64,000 nucleotides of DNA from JBEEOW01 sp041191405 (GTDB lineage: Bacteria > Bacteroidota > Bacteroidia > Cytophagales > UBA9547). Of the stretch, positions 49,129 to 58,592 are shown one piece after another; within the stretch, counting starts at the first letter, position 1; each line of letters starts with the position of its first letter. Under the pieces are notes generated by a model. It was not told where the DNA came from and ran no database searches. It saw only the letters and a program-made list of their open reading frames with translations. The stretch spans positions 116,095 to 180,094 of the forward strand of contig JBEEOW010000003.1 in assembly GCA_041191405.1 (NCBI GenBank). The letters are read 5' to 3'. The position numbers were made by a program, and so were the translations under genes.

Positions 49129-51441
49129 ATGAGACGTAAAGAAAAAAATGGGGAAGATGATAGTTTATTGTCTTTTAATGAATGTGAAGAAAAGGTTTTG
49201 TTAGTCTTCAATAGTTCGCCCGATGCCGAGTTTACTTACAAACAGATTTTTAATCATCCAGAAATTAAGGGTTTGGTAAGCAATGAATTACTGAATAATG
49301 TGTTGGATAAATTGATTGGTAAAAGTAGGATTGTTATTGACAATAATTCTTATGCATTGGCTAAAGCTAAAAAAACTCCTGCTTACAATGATTTAGTTGA
49401 AGGTACTGTTGACCATGTAAATGCTCGATTTGCATTTATTATTTTAGATAGCACTGAAAAGAAAATTGATGTTTGGGTTAAAACCGAAGATTTAAATGGT
49501 GCTGTTGATGGCGACAAAGTAAAGGTTCATATTTACAATAAAAAATCAGGACAGGAAGGAAGTCGCCCAGAAGGTGAAGTAGTTGAAATTGTAAAACGTA
49601 AACGAACAGAGTTTGTAGGCAAAGTGCAGCTTTCAAACAGGTTTGCTTTTGTGATTCCTGATAGTAAAAAAGTGCATTTTGATATTTTTATCCATATAGA
49701 AAAACTAAATGGTGCTCAAAATGGCGACAAAGTAATTGCAAGAATTGACGAATGGCACAAACGTGATAAAAATCCTGTAGGTGAAGTAGTTACAGTACTT
49801 GGTAAAGCTGGCGAGAATAACACAGAAATGCATGCCATTTTGTTAGAGTATGGTTTGCCAAGTGATTTCCCAAAGGAAATTGAAGAAGAAGCTGCTGCTA
49901 TTCCAACTGAAATTACTGCCGAAGAAATTGCTAAAAGAAGAGATTTTAGGTCGGTAACTACTTTTACTATTGACCCAATTGATGCCAAAGATTTTGACGA
50001 TGCATTGTCTATTCAAAAACTACCTAATGGAAATTGGGAAATTGGTGTTCATATAGCCGATGTAACACATTATGTTACACCAGGAACTCGCTTGGAAGAG
50101 GAAGCATATTATAGAGGAACGTCGGTTTATTTGGTTGATAGATGTGTGCCAATGTTACCCGAAGTGTTATCTAATAATTTGTGCTCGTTGAGACCAAATG
50201 AGGATAAATTGACTTTTTCGGCTGTTTTTGAGATTAATGATAAAGCAGAGGTTCAAAAAGAGTGGTTTGGTAGAACTGTAATTCACTCCGATAGACGATT
50301 CAGTTACGAAGAAGTGCAAGAAATAATTGAAGCCAAAGAAGGTGAATATTACGAAGAGATTGATACTTTAAACAAACTGGCATATATACTAAGAGACCAA
50401 AGGTTTAAATCGGGAGCTATTGGTTTTGAGACTGTTGAAGTTAAATTCAAATTAGACGAAAGAGGAAAACCTTTGGCTGTGATTCCAAAAGTTCGTAAGG
50501 ATGCACACAAGTTGATTGAAGACTTTATGTTACTTGCCAATAAAAAAGTAGCTGAGTTTGTATATAACAAAAAACGCCCAAGCGATGAACACGGTCCGAC
50601 GATGGTTTACCGTGTACACGAAGAACCAAATGGCGAAAAATTACAACAATTTGCAGTTTTCGCAGGTAGATTTGGGCATTTGTTGAAACTTGAATCTGGA
50701 AATGTAGCTCAGTCAATTAACAAGTTTATAACTAGTATTGAAGGACAACCAGAGGAAAATGTATTGCAAAACTTGGCAGTAAGAGCCATGTCAAAAGCAA
50801 GATATACCACCACAGAATTAGGACATTACGGTTTGGCATTTGCACATTATTCGCATTTTACCTCGCCCATTCGTAGGTATCCTGATATGATGGCGCATAG
50901 ATTATTGCAATTGTATTTAGATAAACAACCTTCGGCAAGTATAGAAACTGTTGAGGAGCAATGTAAATATGCTTCGGATAGAGAAAAATTAGCAGCCGAA
51001 GCTGAAAGAGCATCTATCAAATACAAACAAGTGGAATACATGCAGTTAATGGAGAAACGTCCATTTGAAGGAATTGTTTCTGGAATAACTGAATGGGGTG
51101 TTTATGTAGAAATGACTGAAACAAAATGCGAAGGTTTGATTCGTATGGTTGATTTAACGGACGATTTCTATGAGGTAGATGCCAAAAACTATAGAGTAAT
51201 TGGTAAGCGTACAGGCAGAGAAATTTCACTTGGAGATACCGTAATTGTAACCGTAAAAGGTACAGATTTAGATAAACGAACCATTGACCTGAACTTTGAA
51301 GACCATGTAAGTGGTGCTGATGGTAAGAAAAAAACACCAATTATTGTTAAAAATTACCAAGGCGAGAAAAATAAAAAAAGTAATAAATCATCTCGAGGAG
51401 GTAATAAGCGAGGCGGTGGTCAATCAAAAAGAAGAAAATAA
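49129..51441 (+). CDS. rnr: Ribonuclease R
   Basis: 3'-5' exoribonuclease degrading structured RNA. The 770-residue protein has two N-terminal cold-shock domains (~75-220), the RNB catalytic domain with the acidic motif IDPIDAKDFDDALS (~282-295), the segment HYGLAFAHYSHFTSPIRRYPDMMAHR, and an S1 domain (FEGIVSGITEWGVYVEM). It ends in a Lys/Arg/Gly-rich tail (SRGGNKRGGGQSKRRK). A terminator lies 8 bases downstream. Confidence 0.97.
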   Translation: MRRKEKNGEDDSLLSFNECEEKVLLVFNSSPDAEFTYKQIFNHPEIKGLVSNELLNNVLDKLIGKSRIVIDNNSYALAKAKKTPAYNDLVEGTVDHVNARFAFIILDSTEKKIDVWVKTEDLNGAVDGDKVKVHIYNKKSGQEGSRPEGEVVEIVKRKRTEFVGKVQLSNRFAFVIPDSKKVHFDIFIHIEKLNGAQNGDKVIARIDEWHKRDKNPVGEVVTVLGKAGENNTEMHAILLEYGLPSDFPKEIEEEAAAIPTEITAEEIAKRRDFRSVTTFTIDPIDAKDFDDALSIQKLPNGNWEIGVHIADVTHYVTPGTRLEEEAYYRGTSVYLVDRCVPMLPEVLSNNLCSLRPNEDKLTFSAVFEINDKAEVQKEWFGRTVIHSDRRFSYEEVQEIIEAKEGEYYEEIDTLNKLAYILRDQRFKSGAIGFETVEVKFKLDERGKPLAVIPKVRKDAHKLIEDFMLLANKKVAEFVYNKKRPSDEHGPTMVYRVHEEPNGEKLQQFAVFAGRFGHLLKLESGNVAQSINKFITSIEGQPEENVLQNLAVRAMSKARYTTTELGHYGLAFAHYSHFTSPIRRYPDMMAHRLLQLYLDKQPSASIETVEEQCKYASDREKLAAEAERASIKYKQVEYMQLMEKRPFEGIVSGITEWGVYVEMTETKCEGLIRMVDLTDDFYEVDAKNYRVIGKRTGREISLGDTVIVTVKGTDLDKRTIDLNFEDHVSGADGKKKTPIIVKNYQGEKNKKSNKSSRGGNKRGGGQSKRRK

Positions 51442-51448
51442 TTTATGT

Positions 51449-51485
51449 AAAAATCCCCTGAGAGCAATTGATGGGGATTTTTTTT
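51449..51485 (+). terminator. Terminator after rnr
   Basis: AAAAATCCCC (51449-51458) pairs with GGGGATTTTT (51473-51482), loop 14 bases, with more T residues following. It begins 8 bases after the rnr stop. Confidence 0.88.
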
Positions 51486-51499
51486 GGAAAATTGATCAT

Positions 51500-51985
51500 A
51501 TGAATTTTGAAAATACCATAGTTTTATTCAAAGGATTTTACTTTCTATTGTTTTGATAACAATTGTGTTATCATTATATTTTGCATTCAATTATAAGGAA
51601 ATTCAAAATCCTGAACCTCAAATGTTTTATTGTGGAGTAACTGGTCCTTATAAAAAATCACATAATTGACTCATCTATTGTAATAAATGATAAAGGGAAA
51701 ACGCTGTTTGAGGATAATTGTAAATCTTGCCATGCTGTTCACACAAAAGAAGTTGGACCAGCTTTAAAAGATGTAATCAAAAGTCGAAGCAATAAATGGC
51801 TTAAGAAATTTATCAGAAATTCATCAAAACTAATTGCTAAAGGAGATAAAACTGCCGTTAAATTATTCAAAGAATATAATAATGCTGTAATGACTAGTTT
51901 CCCAACTTTAACTGACCATGAAATTGATGCTATTTTAGAATATGTTGAACAGGATGGTTGTGGAGGGCAAGTTGTTGTACCTTAA
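51500..51985 (+). pseudogene. Broken membrane-anchored cytochrome c gene (two compensating frameshifts)
   Basis: Start ATG 51500 and stop TAA 51983-51985 are in the same frame (162 codons), but that frame has stops at 51554 and 51638. Switching frame restores a full protein. Up to ~51511-51556 it follows the first frame. The second frame then gives a membrane helix (LLSIVLITIVLSLYFAF) and NYKEIQNPEPQMFYCGVTGPYK. At an A6 run (51652-51657) it returns to the first frame: FEDNCKSCHAVHTKEVGPALKDV and ITAILEYVE-like helix (DHEIDAILEYVEQDGCGG). The heme motif is CKSCH, with the Met ligand probably in NNAVMTSFPTL. It is a c-type cytochrome pseudogene, or a double sequence error. Confidence 0.8.
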
Positions 51986-52153
51986 AGATTTATTTACCAC
52001 ACTTGTTGAACTTTTGTCAGAAGATTAAAATCGGTTTTAAATTAAGTTATTATTTGCAAAGTTGTAATTTTACAAAGCGAATAATTTCCAACTTTACCTT
52101 TCTATTTCCGTAGTTGTGTTTATTATTTTTATTTTCTCTTAACCAATAAAACT

Positions 52154-52729
52154 ATGATGTCGCACTTACAAATTATCGAAATAGCAGGCGCCGCTTGTAG
52201 TTTTTTAGGAGTTTGGTTTTTACGTAAACAAAGTATTTTGTACTGGCCATTTAATTTGGTTAGTTCGGCTTTGTGTATGTACGTTTTCGGACAAAAAGGT
52301 ATTTATGCGCAAATGTCTTTACAATTGATTTACATTGCCTTATGTATTTATGGAATTGTAACTTGGCTAAAACATAAAAAAGCGGGTACTGTAGTTGAGG
52401 TTGTTCATTTTACCCAAAAAGTATTTATTCAAATATTATTAACTGGAGCTACACTCACAACAGTATTATATTTTATTTTATCGAAATTTACTAATTCAGA
52501 TGTTGTTTTACTTGATTCTATTACCACTGCATTTAGTTTAATAGGCACTTATTTATTTACCAAAAAATATATTGAAACTTGGTTAATTTGGATTGTTGTT
52601 GATGTACTTGGTATAGGCTTATTTATTCATACACAATTGTATTCAATGGCTATACTTTATTTTATTTTTATAGGTACAGCTACCCAAGGTTATTTTTTAT
52701 GGAAAAAGAGTTTTAAAGAGAAAAATTGA
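52154..52729 (+). CDS. pnuC: Nicotinamide riboside transporter PnuC
   Basis: Inner-membrane importer of nicotinamide riboside (NAD precursor). The 191-residue protein has the PnuC pattern: FLGVWFLRKQSILYWPFNLVSSALC, KGIYAQMSLQLIYIALCIYGIVTW, DSITTAFSLIGTYLFTKKYIETWLIWIVVDVLGIGLF, and several membrane helices. A second ATG 3 bases downstream is an equally possible start. No TPP- or NAD-type riboswitch is recognisable upstream. It may share a role with the 5'-nucleotidase gene further on. Confidence 0.93.
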   Translation: MMSHLQIIEIAGAACSFLGVWFLRKQSILYWPFNLVSSALCMYVFGQKGIYAQMSLQLIYIALCIYGIVTWLKHKKAGTVVEVVHFTQKVFIQILLTGATLTTVLYFILSKFTNSDVVLLDSITTAFSLIGTYLFTKKYIETWLIWIVVDVLGIGLFIHTQLYSMAILYFIFIGTATQGYFLWKKSFKEKN

Positions 52730-52931
52730 CTAGTTAATAATATTAGTAGATTTGTTTAAAAAATGCCTAAAATTTAATCTATTGCCATTTTTGTTAGTTA
52801 ATAAAATATTATTTGCATCTTCTTTAAATTTTAATAATAGACATTTTTAATGTTTTATTACACAAAATGTTATATTTATTATTTGTATTGTTATACTTTT
52901 GTTTAATTCAACAAAATCCCCTTCCTCGTTT

Positions 52932-54422
52932 ATGAAAAAAATCTTTATCTCATCGATCTTAATTGCTAATGCGTTTTTTGTATTTGCACAAAACAGACCC
53001 TATCCGCAAGGTATCACTCATCCGGGTTGTATAAAACCAAATAATGTAACCCAACAACAAATGAATGATGGGGTATATGATTACTACACTTATTGGAAAG
53101 GAAAATACTTAAAAAATGACTTAACTTCATTACCTGGAGGTTATTATGTTAAAGGCGAAATTACAGGTAGTCCTGATGGCTATACTCCATTAGGTTCGTC
53201 AGAAGGACAAGGTTATGGAATGATAATTACAGCTTTAATGGCAGGTAAAGATGCAAATGCTAAAACATATTTTGATGGTTTGTACAAAACTGCAAGAGCA
53301 TTTTATAGTTCAGAAAACCCAAATTTAATGGGCTGGGTTGTAGCGGATAATGTATCGGCTCAAGGGCATTTTTCGTCGGCAACTGATGGTGATTTAGATA
53401 TTGCTTATGCTTTACTGTTGGCTCATTACCAATGGGGTTCTGCTGGGACTATCAATTATTTGCAGGCTGCAAAAGATATGATCACTAAAGGTATTAAAGT
53501 TTCTAATGTTTCATCATTAAATAGAATTAATATGGGCGATTGGGAAACAAAAAGCACTACCAATACCCGTCCTTCGGATTGGATGTTTGATCATTTTCAT
53601 GCTTTTAAAGATGCAACCAATGATGTAGTTTGGGATAATGTTTTAGCTACTACTTATAGTATGTTATCTACAATTCAAACTACACATTCACCTAGTACAG
53701 GTTTATTACCAGATTTTTGTACTGGAAATCCTGTAGCACCAGCAGGTGCAAATTTTTTAGAAAGTGCTAATGATGGTAATTACTACTACAACGCTTGTAG
53801 AACTCCATTAAGAATTGTACTTGATTATGGTCATTATGCTGATACTAGGGCAAAAGATGCTGTTGGTAAGATATTAACATTTGCAAAAACTACTACAGGT
53901 TCAGTTGCATCTAAATTTAAAGCTGGTTACACGCTTTCAGGTACTAATGTATCAGGAAATAATTACTACGATGCTGTTTTTGTTGCTCCAATTGTTGCAG
54001 GTTCTGTTACTGATGTTCAAAATCAAGCTTTTTTGAATGCCGGTTGGACTTCAATAACAGCAAATAAAGCTAACTACTTTTCAGATACTTATAATTTACT
54101 TTGCCAATTATTTATTTCGGGTAATTGGTGGGCTCCAAAACCTGATGTTACAACTGGTACTGGGTTTATTGATGAAATGAATAATGAATTTAAAGTAGTT
54201 CCTAATCCAAGTACTGATGAATTTGCTGTTACTTTCAATGCTAATTATGACGAGGAAGTTAATGTTCAAATAGTTAATTTGTTAGGTGAAAAAGTATATC
54301 AAAAATTGAACTATACTCAAGGTGATAAAATAAACATTTCTGGTTTGAATGCAGGAATTTATTTTGTTCAAATGAGCGATTTGCAAGAACACATTAGTAC
54401 CCAAAAAATTATTATAGAATAA
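52932..54422 (+). CDS. Secreted GH8 glycoside hydrolase with T9SS sorting domain
   Basis: The start at 52932 (MKKIFISSILIANAFFVFAQ) gives a clean signal peptide; an in-frame ATG at 52899 would add 11 residues ahead of it. The GH8 catalytic domain (~25-405) has the proton-donor Glu in SSEGQGYGMIITAL (Glu91) and the Asp in SATDGDLDIAYALLLAHY (~152). The final ~75 residues are a type A T9SS sorting domain (VVPNPSTDEFAVTFN, ISGLNAGIYFVQMSD). GH8 enzymes act on beta-1,4-glucans, chitosan, mixed-linkage glucans or xylan; the exact substrate is not determined. Confidence 0.92.
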   Translation: MKKIFISSILIANAFFVFAQNRPYPQGITHPGCIKPNNVTQQQMNDGVYDYYTYWKGKYLKNDLTSLPGGYYVKGEITGSPDGYTPLGSSEGQGYGMIITALMAGKDANAKTYFDGLYKTARAFYSSENPNLMGWVVADNVSAQGHFSSATDGDLDIAYALLLAHYQWGSAGTINYLQAAKDMITKGIKVSNVSSLNRINMGDWETKSTTNTRPSDWMFDHFHAFKDATNDVVWDNVLATTYSMLSTIQTTHSPSTGLLPDFCTGNPVAPAGANFLESANDGNYYYNACRTPLRIVLDYGHYADTRAKDAVGKILTFAKTTTGSVASKFKAGYTLSGTNVSGNNYYDAVFVAPIVAGSVTDVQNQAFLNAGWTSITANKANYFSDTYNLLCQLFISGNWWAPKPDVTTGTGFIDEMNNEFKVVPNPSTDEFAVTFNANYDEEVNVQIVNLLGEKVYQKLNYTQGDKINISGLNAGIYFVQMSDLQEHISTQKIIIE

Positions 54423-54437
54423 ATTGTTTTGTGTAAA

Positions 54438-54480
54438 ATTAAAAATGCTTGTTTCTGTTTTTGAAACAAGCATTTTTAAT
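54438..54480. terminator. 18-bp perfect bidirectional terminator
   Basis: ATTAAAAATGCTTGTTTC (54438-54455) pairs perfectly with 54463-54480 across a 7-base loop. It separates two convergent genes. Confidence 0.88.
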
Positions 54481-54485
54481 ATTTT

Positions 54486-54527
54486 AAAGTCTTAAGTCTT
54501 AAATCTTAAGTCTATAATCTCACTTAC
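54486..54527 (-). repeat. Heptad repeat tract, 6 units
   Basis: AAAGTCT, TAAGTCT, TAAATCT, TAAGTCT, ATAATCT, CACTTAC in phase, following the terminator and reaching the stop codon of the PfkB gene at 54524. Confidence 0.85.
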
Positions 54528-55438
54528 AAACTAAAACTAGCTAATTTTTCAAATTGAGCTGCTCTAGCTTTTACTTGAGCTTCTGATAAGCCAATAATGT
54601 TTTCAGTTCCGAATTTTTCAACAGTAAATGATGCCAAAGCAGAACCGTAAACAATTGCTTTTTTCATATTTTCAAAACTAATATCGTCAGTTGCAGCAAG
54701 GTGGCCAATAAATCCACCTGCAAAAGTATCACCAGCCCCAGTTGGGTCAAATACTTCTTCTAAAGGTAGAGCAGGAGCAAAGAAAATTTCTTCACCTTGG
54801 AATAACAATGCACCATGTTCCCCTTTTTTGATGATTAAAGTGTTTGGTCCCATTGCCATAATTTTCTTAGCTGCTTTTGCTAGAGAATATTCACCAGATA
54901 ATTGACGAGCTTCTTCATCATTAATAGAAAGTACATCTACCAATTTAATTGTAGCCAATAAATCATCTAAAGCAATATCCATCCAAAAATTCATAGTATC
55001 CATTACTATCAATTTTGGACGATTTTTTAAACGATTAATTACAGTACTTTGTACACTTGGAGCTAAGTTACCAAGCATTAAGTAGGTACAATCTTGGTAA
55101 GTATCAGGTAAAATTGGGTCAAAAGTACCAAGTACATTTAATTCGGTAACTAAAGTATCTCTTGAATTTAAATCATTATGGTATTTACCCGACCAGAAAA
55201 ATGATTTTTCATCAGATTTAATCTGTAAACCTTCAGTATTTGAGCCATGTTTTTGTAATAAGTCAATGTACGACTGAGGGAAATCTCCTCCAACAACAGC
55301 TACTAAATTTGATTTTTTTGTAAAATAATTTGCTGACAAAGAAATATATGTTGCAGCTCCACCAATTATTTTATCTGTTTTGCCAAAAGGCGTTTCAATT
55401 GCATCAAAAGCAACCGAACCTACTACTAATAAGCTCAT
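54524..55438 (-). CDS. PfkB-family carbohydrate/nucleoside kinase
   Basis: The 304-residue protein has the ribokinase-family fold: SLLVVGSVAFDAIETPFGKTDKIIGGAATYISLSA at the N-terminus, LSINDEEARQLSG in the centre, and the catalytic DPTGAGDTFAGGFIGHLA with the Asp base near residue 240. The substrate is not evident; family members include ribokinase, fructokinase, adenosine kinase and others. The gene is isolated, its start only 13 bases from the open frame of the next. Confidence 0.9.
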   Translation of the reverse strand: MSLLVVGSVAFDAIETPFGKTDKIIGGAATYISLSANYFTKKSNLVAVVGGDFPQSYIDLLQKHGSNTEGLQIKSDEKSFFWSGKYHNDLNSRDTLVTELNVLGTFDPILPDTYQDCTYLMLGNLAPSVQSTVINRLKNRPKLIVMDTMNFWMDIALDDLLATIKLVDVLSINDEEARQLSGEYSLAKAAKKIMAMGPNTLIIKKGEHGALLFQGEEIFFAPALPLEEVFDPTGAGDTFAGGFIGHLAATDDISFENMKKAIVYGSALASFTVEKFGTENIIGLSEAQVKARAAQFEKLASFSL

Positions 55439-55559
55439 TTATATTTAGGTTATGATTTTAAATATTTATTCAAATATTGGATTAATTGATATTTTTAACA
55501 ATATTTATCACTGTTTTGTTATAATCCCTCGTACAAAGAAACTGAAAAAAATCCACCCT

Positions 55560-57596
55560 ATGCAAAAATATATAGCTACATTTTTAATTTATTTCTCATT
55601 TGTTGCCAATATTTATAGTCAACGATGTGGAAGTCATATACTTAGTGAAAAGATTAAAGGCGATACTGGTTTTGTAAATATTCAAAATAATATACAAAGA
55701 GTAGCTCAATCACGTATGGCAAATTCTACAGCAGATGTAGTGTATACCATTCCAATAGTTGTACATGTTTTATACAACAACGCTAATCAAAATATTTCGG
55801 ATGCTCAAATTTTGAGTCAGATTGAAATACTTAATAAAGATTACCGACTTTTAAATAATAACTTTAGTACCACACCTTCAGCATTTGTTCCTCTGGCAGG
55901 GGATGCATTAATACAATTTGCTTTAGCCAAAAAAGACCCTAAAGGTTTACCAACAAATGGCATTACACGAACCTTTACTAATACTGCCGCTTTTGACTTT
56001 AATGACAATATGAAGTCGGCAAAAACTGGAGGTGTAGATCCTTGGAATACAACTAAATATCTTAATATTTGGGTTTGTGAATTAACAAATGATGTGTTAG
56101 GATTTGCTTATCCTCCGGGAGCCCCAGCAAATATCGATGGGGTAGTAATCAATTATAAAAGTTTTGGAAATACGGGTAATGTATCTTATCCGTATGATTT
56201 GGGAAGAACAGCAACACATGAAATAGGGCACTATTTAAACTTAAAGCATATTTGGGGAGATTCAAATTGTGGAGATGATGGTGTAAATGATACTCCAACT
56301 CAAAAAACATCCAATAGTCAATGTCCAAGTTATCCTCATCCAACTTGCTCAAATATTAGTGATATGTATGTGAATTTTATGGATTATACTTATGATGCCT
56401 GTATGACAATGTTTTCAAAAGGTCAGGTGTCACGAATGAGGACAGCATTGGAGGTTGGTAGAGCAAGTTTGTTGACATCTGATGCCCTAAATTCAGTATC
56501 ACTTTATAAAAATGATGCTGGAATTAAAAAAATTAATAATTATGATGAAGAGAATTTTTTGTGTTCTGATTCTATAGCAGCTAATGTTACTTTATTTAAT
56601 TATGGTTCAGAAGCATTAAAAGATGTAAAAATTAAGGTTTCTGACAATAATGGTGAATTGCTAAATTTTAATTGGTCGGGTAATTTAGCCACCCTAAATA
56701 GTATTGATATAAATTTGCCAAATGTAAAAGTTAGTAATAATACTAGGTTTTTAGTTTATACTGAATTACCAAATAATGTTAAAGATAGTAGTACTGTCAA
56801 TGATACAACTTCAACAAACATAATGACAGTAAAATCTCAGTTTATGCCATTAATGCAAGATTTTGAAGGCGCATTCCCAGACCCAAATTGGACCATAATT
56901 AACCCAGATAAAGATATAACTTGGGAGCAAAGTAAAGTAGCAGGGGCAAATAAAAGTACAAAATCAATGGTTTTGAAAAATTTCGATTATACCAATCAAA
57001 ATGGACAATTAGATTATTATGTTTCTCCTAAGTTTAAAGTTTTAGAAAATTCAAAACTTACATTTGATTATGCATATCAAGTTTATACTTCATCATTAGG
57101 TTATGGAGATACTTTAATAATTTATTATAGCACAGATTGTGGTTTAACTAAAAATGTATTATTTAAGAAAGGTGGTGCAGAATTAATAACTGCAGGAAGT
57201 AGTACTAACTTTTTTATTCCTACTGAAAATCAATGGGTAAATAAAACAGTTTCATTAACTTCTTTGGTTGGGCAAACAATTCAACTTTATTTCACCAATA
57301 AATGTGACTATGAAAATAACTTATATTTAGATAATATAAATGTGAATTCATTAACAGGTATTCAGGATGATGAATTTGCACAATATTCGCTTTATCCAAA
57401 TCCTGCAAATGATAAAATTTCTTTTGAAGGAATAAATTTAAAGGATATTTATGTATTTGATTTATCTGGAAAGTTGATTTGCTCAAATAGTAATCAAAAT
57501 ACAATAGATGTTAGTTCTCTTCAAAAAGGACTATATTTATTTAAAGGAGTTACAGATATGAATGAGGTTGTTTTTAGGAAATTTGAAAAAAGATAG
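55560..57596 (+). CDS. Secreted M43 metalloprotease with T9SS sorting domain
   Basis: Pappalysin-like (M43B) zinc peptidase. The start at 55560 (MQKYIATFLIYFSFVANIYSQ) gives a signal peptide; the frame stays open upstream to 55452 but without a plausible leader. It has zinc motif THEIGHYLNLKHIWG (HExxHxxGxxH-type, ~220-232) and MDYTYDACMTMFSKGQVSRM (Met-turn). A C-terminal Ig-like/jelly-roll region (~340-600) follows, then a T9SS domain (SLYPNPANDKISFEG; VSSLQKGLYLFKG). Likely exported to digest external proteins or act on the cell surface. Confidence 0.92.
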   Translation: MQKYIATFLIYFSFVANIYSQRCGSHILSEKIKGDTGFVNIQNNIQRVAQSRMANSTADVVYTIPIVVHVLYNNANQNISDAQILSQIEILNKDYRLLNNNFSTTPSAFVPLAGDALIQFALAKKDPKGLPTNGITRTFTNTAAFDFNDNMKSAKTGGVDPWNTTKYLNIWVCELTNDVLGFAYPPGAPANIDGVVINYKSFGNTGNVSYPYDLGRTATHEIGHYLNLKHIWGDSNCGDDGVNDTPTQKTSNSQCPSYPHPTCSNISDMYVNFMDYTYDACMTMFSKGQVSRMRTALEVGRASLLTSDALNSVSLYKNDAGIKKINNYDEENFLCSDSIAANVTLFNYGSEALKDVKIKVSDNNGELLNFNWSGNLATLNSIDINLPNVKVSNNTRFLVYTELPNNVKDSSTVNDTTSTNIMTVKSQFMPLMQDFEGAFPDPNWTIINPDKDITWEQSKVAGANKSTKSMVLKNFDYTNQNGQLDYYVSPKFKVLENSKLTFDYAYQVYTSSLGYGDTLIIYYSTDCGLTKNVLFKKGGAELITAGSSTNFFIPTENQWVNKTVSLTSLVGQTIQLYFTNKCDYENNLYLDNINVNSLTGIQDDEFAQYSLYPNPANDKISFEGINLKDIYVFDLSGKLICSNSNQNTIDVSSLQKGLYLFKGVTDMNEVVFRKFEKR

Positions 57597-57777
57597 TTTT
57601 TATTTATCGATTAACTAAATGCTTAGTTTATATGTATTTATAAAAATAAATGTAATAAAACTAAACTTCATTGAAAGTTGATATGTAAGCAAACAGTCAA
57701 CTTTTAAATAAATTTAAGAAACAAGTACCCATATAGTTTTAATTGTCGTAAATTAGTACTGTAAAAATAATAAAGTC

Positions 57778-58479
57778 ATGATTCAGCTCATTCCAACAAT
57801 TTACGTAAAGCAAGGTCAAGCTATTAGTAATTACGCTAATGGAAAATTCATAACTTTAAATTCCACTCCTTTAGAGATTGCAATAAAACTTAAAGAGGAA
57901 GGTTTTAAAAAGATAGAGGTTATTGATATTGATGGTGTTGAAACCGACGAAATCGAAAACATTGAATCTTTAAAGCAAATTAGTGCATATACAGGTTTAG
58001 AGGTTTATTTCGGAGGTGGTGTAAATACTGATGATGAAGTAAGGTTGGCGTTTGAATATGGGGCATCATTGGTTATTTGTTCAAGTATTGCTGTTAAAAG
58101 AAGAGATTTATTTGAAGGTTGGTTGTTGACATATACTCGCAATAAATTAGTGTTGGGTGTTGATGTGTTAAATAATCAGTTATATACTCATGGGGCAAAA
58201 GTTGATGAAAATATTGATGTTTTAGATTATATTGAACATTTTTATAAATTAGGTATTTTACATGTGAAAATAAACTCTTTAAATTCTAATGAACCCAATT
58301 TGGTACTAATAAATAAAGTTAAAAATAGGTTCCCCGATTTAAAGTTAATAGTAACTGGAGGTGTAAATTCAGTGAATGAGATTTCTCAATTAAATGAACT
58401 TGGTATTCATCAAGCTACAATTGATGTAGATATTGAGAAAATGAATTTTAACAGAACTAATTTAAAAGCATTTTTATAA
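57778..58479 (+). CDS. HisA-like (beta/alpha)8 protein lacking the catalytic first Asp
   Basis: The 233-residue protein resembles phosphoribosyl-formimino isomerase HisA. It keeps EVIDIDGVETDEIENI, the phosphate loops VYFGGGVNTDDEV and IVTGGVNSVNEI, and the second catalytic Asp (D129) in LVLGVDVLNNQLYTHGA. The first catalytic Asp (normally in PAIDLxxG) is Tyr9 in LIPTIYVKQG. It stands alone, with no other his gene in the window. It is therefore probably a divergent paralog, not the pathway enzyme; its actual reaction is unknown. Confidence 0.8.
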   Translation: MIQLIPTIYVKQGQAISNYANGKFITLNSTPLEIAIKLKEEGFKKIEVIDIDGVETDEIENIESLKQISAYTGLEVYFGGGVNTDDEVRLAFEYGASLVICSSIAVKRRDLFEGWLLTYTRNKLVLGVDVLNNQLYTHGAKVDENIDVLDYIEHFYKLGILHVKINSLNSNEPNLVLINKVKNRFPDLKLIVTGGVNSVNEISQLNELGIHQATIDVDIEKMNFNRTNLKAFL

Positions 58480-58529
58480 TCCTTAATTACAATAAGTTAT
58501 AAATTTAGTCAAAATAAATCTCGAATAAA

Positions 58530-58562
58530 TTGACATGGTTTAATGATTAAATTTTAAATTTG
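58530..58562 (+). promoter_or_regulatory. Possible accD promoter
   Basis: TAAATTTG at 58555-58562 fits the -7 consensus. A TTG at 58530-58532 is 22 bases upstream, slightly beyond the usual spacing. It lies in the 113-base gap before accD. Confidence 0.4.
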
Positions 58563-58592
58563 CTCGAATAGCGAAAAACATAGAAAAAAAAT

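Noticed and set aside
51449..51482. CTGAGAG in a hairpin loop as part of a TPP riboswitch before pnuC
   Set aside because: The rest of the TPP core is absent, the position is a plain terminator directly behind rnr, and pnuC starts 670 bases later.
51311..51556. 81-codon open frame overlapping the end of rnr
   Set aside because: It lies mostly inside rnr in another frame; only its last part corresponds to the broken cytochrome gene, which is described there.
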